From positions 1,422,501-1,486,500 of the forward strand of contig NC_089045.1 in assembly GCF_034140825.1 (NCBI RefSeq): a stretch of 64,000 nucleotides of DNA. The letters run 5' to 3'. Under the pieces are notes generated by a model that worked only from the letters and a program-made list of their open reading frames with translations, had not been told where the DNA came from and did not search any database. The translations under genes and the position numbers were made by a program. Shown here in pieces: positions 57,839 through 64,000 of this stretch. The DNA comes from Oryza sativa Japonica Group (lineage: Eukaryota > Streptophyta > Magnoliopsida > Poales > Poaceae). Within the stretch, counting starts at the first letter, position 1. The number at the start of each line of letters is the position of its first letter.

Positions 57839-59713
57839 ATGACGAATGTTTCTCTCCCCGTAGCAGCCCAGGTGCACATGGGCCCAGCAACCGCAGCCGC
57901 AGCCGCAGCGGAGGCAGCACTCGCCCGCCGCGCGGCCGACCCGCTGCCCGCGCTCCGCCGCCGCGACGCGCTCCCGCTCCCGCTCCCGGCGCGCCTCTTC
58001 GCGCAGCTCCACGGTCTCCTCCTCACCGCCGGCCTCGCGCGCCACTCCCCCAACTTCTCCCTCCTCCTCCGCCTCGCCTCCCCTCTCCTCCCCGTCCCCC
58101 ACCGCCTCCGCCTCCTCCTCTCCTCCCCGCTCCCGCCCACCACCTTCCTCGCCAACTCCTTCCTCCTCGCCTCCTCCTCCCCCGGCTGCCTCCCCTCCGC
58201 GCTCTCCCTCTACGCCCTCCTCTTCCTATCCTCCTCCTCGCCGCCGCTCCTCCGCCCCAACGCCTTCACCTACCCGCCGCTGTTCCGCGCCGCGCCTCCG
58301 GCCCTCGCCCTCGCGCTCGCCACCCATTCGATCAAATTCCTCGGCGCCCATGCCGCCTCCTGCGACCGCGTCCTCGGTGCCGCGCTGCTCGACGTCTTCG
58401 CCCGCTGCGGCAGGATCGCCTCGTGCCGGAAGGTGTTCGACCGGATCGCTAACCCCGACCTGCCGGCCTGGAACGCGCTGCTCTCCGCCTACGCGCGCCT
58501 TCGTGCCAGGGATGTGGCCTGCGCCTCCTCTGCGGCGGATGCTATCCTCGAGATGTTTGTGCGGATGCTATCCTTAGCCATCAAACCCAACGAGATCACG
58601 CTCGTCGCCGTCATCGGCGCGTGTGGCGAGCTTGGCGCTGTCAGCCATGGGGTGTGGGCGCACACCTATGCCGTGAAACGCCGGCTCGCCGTCAACTGCA
58701 TTGTGGCCACCGCGCTTGTGGAGATGTACGCCGGGTGCGGGAGGCTGGACCTGGCCGAGCAGGTCTTTGCAGCCGCTTCGGACAGGGACACACGCTGCTA
58801 CAATGCGATGCTCCATGGCTTGGCAGTCCATGGCCATGGCCGTGCTGCCCTCTCCCTGTTCGACAGAATGCACGGTGAGGGCGTGCCGGTGGATGGCGTC
58901 ACTGTGCTGTCCGTGATGTGTGCTTGTGCCCATGCTGGATTGGTGGATGAAGGTCTGGACTACTTTGACAGAATGGAGATCGAATTCGGGATTGAGCCAA
59001 GTATTGAGCATTACGGATGCATGGTTGACATGCTGAGCCGGGCTGGTCGACTTAACGATGCCGAGAAGCTGATCCACGGAATGCCCATCGTGCCAAATGC
59101 TGCGATATACAGGTCTCTGATCCGGGCCTGTGGCATTCATGGCAAGCTGGAACTCGGCAAGAAGATGATCGCAGAATTGATGCGACTTGAACCGGATGAC
59201 AGTGGAAACCATGTCCTGATTTCCAACTTCTACGCAACAACGAACCGATGGGACGACGCTAAGAAGGCGAGGAAGGAGATGAAGTCCATGGGCATTGACA
59301 AGAGCCCTGGATCAAGCTTTGTAGACATCAATGGAGTTCTCCATGAGTTCTTGGTGGGTGACAAGACGCATCCTGCCTCAAAGGAGATATACGCCATGGT
59401 TGAGGATATTGAGACCAGATTAAGCGAGTGCGGACACCGGTCGAGCACCTCATCTGCGTTGTTTGATGTCGAGGAGGAGGACAAGGCGGATGCACTGTCC
59501 TACCACAGCGAGAGGCTCGCCATTGCCTTTGCTCTGATCGCTTCCAATCCAGGAGCTCCCATTAGGATCATCAAGAACCTCCGGGTGTGTGCCGATTGCC
59601 ATGAGAGCGCAAAGCTTGTATCTCGGGTGTATGGTAGAGAGATTGTCATGAGGGACCGTACCCGGTTCCATCACTTCAGAGACGGGGTGTGTTCTTGTGG
59701 AGATTTCTGGTAA
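57839..59713 (+). CDS. PLS-class PPR protein with E and DYW domains
   Basis: A single-exon protein of 624 aa. A Leu/Pro/Ala-rich N-terminus, partly an organelle presequence, precedes PPR repeats such as DVFARCGRIASCRKVFDRI, LVEMYAGCGRLDLAEQVFAA and YNAMLHGLAVHGHGRAALSL. The E region follows, with the PG box SPGSSFVDINGVLHEFLVGD. The DYW deaminase domain has the catalytic HSE (YHSERLA, about residue 555) and zinc ligands CADCH (about 585). Proteins of this class recognise RNA in mitochondria or plastids and edit C to U. The C-terminus is GDFW rather than GDYW. The ATG at 57839 is the first; the ATG for MGPATAAAA, 13 codons later, is an alternative. The 5' third is extremely GC- and C-rich, as in many grass genes. 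The RNA target cannot be read from this view. Confidence 0.92.
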   Translation: MTNVSLPVAAQVHMGPATAAAAAAEAALARRAADPLPALRRRDALPLPLPARLFAQLHGLLLTAGLARHSPNFSLLLRLASPLLPVPHRLRLLLSSPLPPTTFLANSFLLASSSPGCLPSALSLYALLFLSSSSPPLLRPNAFTYPPLFRAAPPALALALATHSIKFLGAHAASCDRVLGAALLDVFARCGRIASCRKVFDRIANPDLPAWNALLSAYARLRARDVACASSAADAILEMFVRMLSLAIKPNEITLVAVIGACGELGAVSHGVWAHTYAVKRRLAVNCIVATALVEMYAGCGRLDLAEQVFAAASDRDTRCYNAMLHGLAVHGHGRAALSLFDRMHGEGVPVDGVTVLSVMCACAHAGLVDEGLDYFDRMEIEFGIEPSIEHYGCMVDMLSRAGRLNDAEKLIHGMPIVPNAAIYRSLIRACGIHGKLELGKKMIAELMRLEPDDSGNHVLISNFYATTNRWDDAKKARKEMKSMGIDKSPGSSFVDINGVLHEFLVGDKTHPASKEIYAMVEDIETRLSECGHRSSTSSALFDVEEEDKADALSYHSERLAIAFALIASNPGAPIRIIKNLRVCADCHESAKLVSRVYGREIVMRDRTRFHHFRDGVCSCGDFW

Positions 59714-59827
59714 ATACTCGTTGTGTTGTATTGTACATTATACAGCGTAATGTGCTGTAGATTTCTCTCATAATTCTGTGGTAAGGGGATGTGCTGTACT
59801 GGTCTCACACATTTGCTTGAGATCACA

Positions 59828-59931
59828 GGCTGTGTTTAGTTCCACGCTAAAATTGGAAGTTTGAAGAAATTAGAACGATATGACGGAAAAGTTGGAGGTT
59901 TGAAGAAAAAAGTTGGAATCTAAACAGGGCC
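59828..59931. mobile_element. Small hAT-like MITE
   Basis: The left end GGCTGTGTTTAGTTCC mirrors the right end GGAATCTAAACAGGGCC. Repeated TTGGAAGTTTGAAGAAA text fills the interior. The 8-bp target duplication expected for hAT is not clear. Confidence 0.5.
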
Positions 59932-59970
59932 ACAATTCATTCGGTTGTAGTTCGCATGGTTCAATATCAG

Positions 59971-60069
59971 TTTTTTTTTTTTTTACAATCATTTTATTGA
60001 TGGCGGATCAAGTGTTACATGGCAAGTGGTCAAAGAACTGAAATGAAATTCCGAAACTTGGCCGTCGTA
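59971..60069 (-). mobile_element. Short retroposed fragment with poly(A), antisense
   Basis: A poly(T) run at 59971 (poly(A) on the minus strand) starts a 99-bp piece flanked by perfect 12-bp repeats GTTCAATATCAG (59959-59970 and 60070-60081). In its own sense it has ATCAATAAAATG just before the tail, like a polyadenylation signal. It is a truncated LINE or retrocopied transcript end. Confidence 0.7.
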
Positions 60070-60288
60070 GTTCAATATCAGTTGTCAGAATTCAAACAGT
60101 TGTAGTTTGTTATAACTTGCGCAATTCGTGCATATGTGGTTAGATAGTTCATATGAAAAAGAATTATTTCGGGGCATACGTGGTCTATTCTTCCTCTAGA
60201 TAGTTCATATGAAAAGGAATGATTTTGAGATTTTGTCAAATAAACGTGAACTGGTTAAATAGGCGAGCACAGGCAGTTAAGACAACAA

Positions 60289-60362
60289 GTCTGGGTGGTG
60301 TAGTTGGTTATCACGTTAGTCTCACACACTAAAGGTCCCCAGTTCGAACCTGGGCTCAGACA
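60289..60362 (+). tRNA. tRNA-Val (anticodon CAC)
   Basis: The 74-nt cloverleaf can be folded by eye. The acceptor arm GTCTGGG pairs with CTCAGAC, leaving discriminator A. The D arm includes TAGTTGGTTA. The anticodon stem TTAGT/ACTAA closes the loop CTCACAC with anticodon CAC. The T arm is CCCAG-TTCGAAC-CTGGG. Internal Pol III promoters are present: A box (TGGTGTAGTTGGTTA) and B box (GTTCGAACC). A T7 run about 10 bp downstream is the terminator. No intron is present, as expected for tRNA-Val. Confidence 0.95.
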
Positions 60363-60369
60363 CAAACAT

Positions 60370-60377
60370 GTTTTTTT
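60370..60377 (+). terminator. Pol III oligo(T) terminator of the tRNA gene
   Basis: A run of T residues follows the tRNA 3' end by about 8-10 bp, the usual spacing for RNA polymerase III termination. Confidence 0.7.
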
Positions 60378-60382
60378 CCATT

Positions 60383-60840
60383 TTTTTCAACGATTTGAAT
60401 ATTTTTCTTAATAACAACAGCATAATTACATGCAAAAAAATTCCTCCATAACAATAACATAAACACTTGATAACCACATGCACATGATTTTTTTTTTCAA
60501 AAATTCGAATATTTCTCAATAACAACAGCATAATTACATGCAAAAAATATTTCTCCATAACAATAACATAAACACATGCACATGCACATGATCTTTCTTT
60601 TATTTTAAAAAATTCAAATATTTCTCAATAACAACAGCATAACCAAATGCACATGACCTTTTTTTTTTCAAAAAAACCCTCCATATCATCGAGCAACTTT
60701 AACAGCATAACTTTTTTCTTTTTCAAATATTTCCTCCACACCAACAGCATAACCACATCCACATGATTTTTTTTTCAAAAAAAAAAGATCTTCATATCAT
60801 CAAGCAGCAGCATAAGCTGCAAAACCATATGCACATGAAG
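60383..60840. repeat. Minisatellite of about 108-bp units downstream of the tRNA
   Basis: The block AATAACAACAGCATAA recurs at 60410, 60518 and 60627, and a diverged copy is at about 60737, a spacing of 108-110 bp. Each unit also has ATTTCTCCATAACAATAAC-like and CACATGCACATGA text and a poly(T) stretch. Divergence rises from left to right. Confidence 0.8.
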
Positions 60841-61592
60841 TCAAATATTTCCTATACGACCTATATAGCATCGTAGCAGCACAACGATATGCAGTAATGC
60901 AGATGATCTCATTCACAGAGTTAACAGGGTTTAGTGCTACAGCTTCACATCCATATGATCTCATCCACTAAGTTAACAGAGCTTTAGTGCTACCACAGCA
61001 ACTAGCAAAAGATATAGTAATTGCATTAGTGGCTACACGCCTACGACATGGGCAATGTACAGCACAAAATGTGAGGGTCTCATCTCATGCCACGCAAAGC
61101 ATCAGTCCTTGCTACACATTTCCACTAACCCACCACCACAAATACCGAGAGCCCCTTTATCACTTTATGCTACCATTCATAGAGTAGTTTAATATCCTGC
61201 AAATGTAGGATGGAAGCATTAGGCAGTCACAAGAGAAATAGAGTTGCCATAGTTTCAGATCTAATTGTTCAGTTCGTCAATATTATATACATTCTTGAAT
61301 AAATATATGGCATGCTAAGCTTAAGTTGAAAATAGATGTTTATGTACCAAAGCATGAAAATCGCCACATAGGTGCTGCAGGCGACTGTAACCACAGAGTT
61401 GTTTTGAGAGTTCTTGACTTACATGAATGGAGTGATGAATCAGCTACTTTTAAAAGAGATTATTCAGTTGCATAAATAGGTTGGAAGAATGCATTTCCCA
61501 TGAAGAAGCAGATTTTGTTTTAAAAATTATAAATTGGAACGATTGTTAAACAAGTTTTACCTGCTTTAGTACACCAGCCTCCATATCTTTTA
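60841..61592. other. Spacer with 3' UTR of the SUVH gene
   Basis: AT-rich DNA downstream of the minus-strand SET gene, including its 3' UTR. It also holds a short direct repetition of GATCTCATCCACTAAGTTAA-like text (about 60904-61000). No gene is recognised. Confidence 0.45.
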
Positions 61593-63587
61593 TCAGAACA
61601 AACCTCGACAATGCTTAGAGCCACAGAGGCATGATTTGAGTTTGCAAGCTTTGAAGGGTTTTCCCTCAAAGCCAGGGGGAGCACCTCTTGTACCATAATC
61701 ATAAGTCAGTTCAGTCATGGGAGGGATATGTTCCATTGCAAAAAACATGATATGTGGGTAGCTGTCATCGCCATGGTCATACTGTACAGCTTGCCAAAGG
61801 AGATTTGGAGAACAGCTATGGTTCAGAAAACGAGCCACATTCCCTTCATTGTTTGCTCTTATGATGATTGGTAGTTTCTTAAAGTTCTTGGTTATCACAG
61901 CCGTACTTTTTTCTTCAAGTAATTCTTCTCCCAAATTCCAGCTTAAAGCCTTATTGCCGGGACATGAAGCGCGAAAGGTATATTTGTCTTCCTCAACATC
62001 TATGTCCATCTTAGTTTCATCAATGACTTCACCGGCGTACTCACAAATGAATGTGCCAGCACGGATAGGATCCCACGACCGCAGACCCCAGCCACGGTCT
62101 CCAGTCCAGAAAACCTCAAAGTTCAGTTTTATACCCTTCTGTGTGATCCTGTTTCGACAATTATGAGAACACTGACAGTTAGAGGAGCACTCATAAACCA
62201 TCGGAGTGTGCTTTGCCAGCAATCCCGTTGCACTGTAAGGAAGATCACCACCATTCTGTTGCGCACACGAACAATTAGGGTCACCAGGCAAGCAGACACT
62301 AGGACATTTGCAACATTGTAATGGTTTTGTCTTCCTAAGAGGTCTCAAATACTTCACTCCAGCAACATAATTGAAGTGACTTGGCCCTTTTTCATCATCA
62401 ACATCATTAACAAGGCACACAGGTAGGTGTTCAACCTTTGATGATAAATCCAACAATATAGCCTTTTCTCTTGTGGCAGGATTTGCTTTCCACTTCTCAG
62501 TCATCTTCCAAAGTGAAATTCCATCAGGCTGTCCTGGGTCCCTTCTCAGCTTGTACTTGAAAACATTAAATCCGTTCTTTGCCGTGTCTGTCCAAGTGTC
62601 TTCGATACGATAAAGCCCATCATAAATATATATTTTGCCTGAGTTACAGAAGGGGTCTTGTGCGCTGCGCACAACCCTGATCTGATTCTTCTTGCTCTTG
62701 CTGTTCATGAGAGCAAGGTTACCTCTCTCAAGCTTCTGATCGTGCTTCTCCTTGTGACGACTGTTGCCTCCCTGTCCTGTGTACACCAAAATGTCAGTGT
62801 CATCATCGTCATTCTCATAGCCTCCAGATGAAATGATGCAGACAGCCAGAGTCTCATCTTTGTTCTTAGAAGAGATGTAATCAATGCCACCCATGGCTGG
62901 TGCATGTAAACCAACAATGCACATCTCAATCCTAAAGAAGAAAATGTCACCGACTTCAACACCAGGCACATGCCCTATCATCTTATGATTGTTGATTCTG
63001 AGGTTGTTCTGCATCATGAGAGTGCCAGCTTTCAGGTCAGCCCGCCTGCTTGCATCCTCTTTTTCATCCAATTGCAGTACACGGCGCCGAAGTGAATCAA
63101 ACATCATCAGGATTCCTTCCACCGATTCCTTTGGGTTGTCTGATGAGGATGAGCACAAGTTGAACTCGTTGTCCAGGTTCCTCCTTATTGATCTGCGCTT
63201 GATGTTAGCATCATTGGATTTCTCAGCTTGCTGGGGCCTCTTGGCTCTCTTCGGCATCGCTGGTTTTTTATTCTTGCAAAAGGGCTTGTAATCTTGATCT
63301 GATGATTCATCTTCATGTTGCGGTGTTGGAAATGCCGCTGAGATGGGTGTAGCCTTTATAGGGACGGGTGACTTTGGTAAGGGCAGAGAAAATGAAGCTG
63401 GGGCTTCTTGAGGCTGTTCTGATGAGGAGCAAGGTATGGATGGTGTGGCATAAACTAACAGTGGATCAGTTGATTGAGTTTCCACATCATATCCCAAAAT
63501 AGTAGGAAACTTTGGTGCTAATGAGCGCAATGGCTCCAAGTCTAAGGGTAGTTTGTCACTCTCTGCTTCATCTTCCGAGTTCTCCAT
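61593..63587 (-). CDS. SUVH1/3-type histone lysine methyltransferase-like protein (SRA, pre-SET, SET, post-SET)
   Basis: An intronless coding exon of 664 aa, as in Arabidopsis SUVH1 and SUVH3. After a Pro/Ser-rich, partly basic N-terminus (about 1-200, with KRAKRPQQ and KRRSIRRN), the SRA/YDG domain runs from GHVPGVEVGD (about 205) to beyond IYIYDGLYRIEDTW and binds methylated DNA. Pre-SET cysteines follow (CCKCPSVCLPGDPNCSC, CQCSHNCRNR). The SET domain has GDRGWGLRS (about 495), RFLNHSCSPN (about 586) and ELTYDYG (about 627). Post-SET is CLCGSKHCRGLF. The core AdoMet and substrate motifs are present, so H3K9 methyltransferase activity is plausible. SUVH1/3 also act as methyl-DNA readers that protect nearby genes from silencing. 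The ATG at 63587 (MENSEDE) is the first in frame. An acceptor-like CTACTGCCAG just upstream (about 63609) suggests a spliced 5' UTR. Confidence 0.93.
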   Translation of the reverse strand: MENSEDEAESDKLPLDLEPLRSLAPKFPTILGYDVETQSTDPLLVYATPSIPCSSSEQPQEAPASFSLPLPKSPVPIKATPISAAFPTPQHEDESSDQDYKPFCKNKKPAMPKRAKRPQQAEKSNDANIKRRSIRRNLDNEFNLCSSSSDNPKESVEGILMMFDSLRRRVLQLDEKEDASRRADLKAGTLMMQNNLRINNHKMIGHVPGVEVGDIFFFRIEMCIVGLHAPAMGGIDYISSKNKDETLAVCIISSGGYENDDDDTDILVYTGQGGNSRHKEKHDQKLERGNLALMNSKSKKNQIRVVRSAQDPFCNSGKIYIYDGLYRIEDTWTDTAKNGFNVFKYKLRRDPGQPDGISLWKMTEKWKANPATREKAILLDLSSKVEHLPVCLVNDVDDEKGPSHFNYVAGVKYLRPLRKTKPLQCCKCPSVCLPGDPNCSCAQQNGGDLPYSATGLLAKHTPMVYECSSNCQCSHNCRNRITQKGIKLNFEVFWTGDRGWGLRSWDPIRAGTFICEYAGEVIDETKMDIDVEEDKYTFRASCPGNKALSWNLGEELLEEKSTAVITKNFKKLPIIIRANNEGNVARFLNHSCSPNLLWQAVQYDHGDDSYPHIMFFAMEHIPPMTELTYDYGTRGAPPGFEGKPFKACKLKSCLCGSKHCRGLF

Positions 63588-64000
63588 GGTGAACTCTTGG
63601 AGAAATTCTGGCAGTAGCAAAAGCAGAAGTCATTAAATAGTCTGAACATAATACTTGTATGATTTCAGCATGATGAATGATGTCTCAGAATTTGATATGC
63701 TAAGAATAAGTGCGCAAGATGAATATAAAAAAAAGCATTGTTCAGTGCAATACAACGTAGACCGAAGAAATCGAATAAAAAGAAATAGATCTGCAAAATC
63801 AGAAAAGTGCAACTTCTGAACAATCAGAAACAGAACAGTCTGCATACTTTGGCCTGTTGGCTGAGTACTGCTGGCTCACTAAAGATACACAAATGTGTCA
63901 ATGTGACGTTTCTATGGCATATGAATCATGGATATTCTGATTGGAGTTAATTGGTCCCACAAAAGCATTAACATTTCAAAGTCCTACCTACTCCCCCTTA
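63588..64000 (-). other. Probable 5' UTR intron of the SUVH gene
   Basis: Upstream of the ATG on the minus strand a polypyrimidine tract and CTGCCAG acceptor are visible near 63609. The rest to the window edge is AT-rich without a frame of note, so the first exon probably lies outside the window. Confidence 0.4.

Larger units (their letters stand above)
59714..60288. other. Spacer with two small mobile-element remnants
   Basis: Downstream of the PPR gene are its 3' UTR, a MITE (59828-59931) and a short retroposon (59971-60069). No gene is seen before the tRNA. Confidence 0.5.

Noticed and set aside
61593-63620. Longer SUVH frame starting at 63620
   Set aside because: That start is TTG and an acceptor-like site lies at about 63609, so the first in-frame ATG at 63587 was used.
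1-64000. CRISPR arrays, operons, ribosome binding sites, replication origins
   Set aside because: The window is plant nuclear DNA with introns and MITEs; no regularly spaced short repeats of that kind were seen.

Overview
The window looks like nuclear DNA from a grass, most probably rice (Oryza). The signs are compact genes with GC-rich 5' ends, canonical GT-AG introns, a tandem pair of DUF6598 genes (a grass-expanded family), a CC-NB-ARC-LRR gene, and many Stowaway-, Tourist- and Mutator-type MITEs. No viral or LTR element was recognised. Exon boundaries below were worked out by hand from splice signals and reading-frame continuity; nothing was compared with a database.

Layout, left to right. 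A small secreted-peptide gene (2722-3045, +). A seven-exon CID/RPRD-type gene (4297-11175, -) whose first intron holds an 870-bp tandem duplication. A plastid-type DUF309 gene (12775-13704, -) and, divergent from it, NSE1 of the SMC5/6 complex (14958-16719, +). A MITE-rich spacer, then an LEA_2/NHL membrane protein gene (19457-20287, -). After another MITE-rich stretch comes an F-box/LRR/FBD gene with a frame break (24013-26955, -), divergent from two tandem DUF6598 genes (27454-28996 and 29652-31557, +). Next are a membrane-anchored acidic plant protein of unknown function (33120-35414, -) and an NLR resistance-type gene (38813-42549, -) flanked by direct repeats that suggest a lost tandem copy. 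A gene-poor 5 kb leads to a VQ-motif gene (47960-48505, +). An Mpv17/PMP22 gene (52487-54665, -) is divergent from an F-box gene (55760-56953, +). The right end holds a PLS-DYW PPR gene (57839-59713, +), a tRNA-Val(CAC) (60289-60362, +), a minisatellite, and a SUVH-type SET gene (61593-63587, -).

The genes do not form an operon-like system. The striking pattern is the contrast between intact housekeeping genes (RPRD-like, NSE1, DUF309, Mpv17, PPR, SUVH, NHL) and single-base frame breaks in five other genes (F-box/FBD, both DUF6598 copies, NLR, acidic membrane protein). Several of these breaks lie in short homopolymer runs. They are either real decay of fast-evolving families or base-level assembly errors, and reads would decide which.
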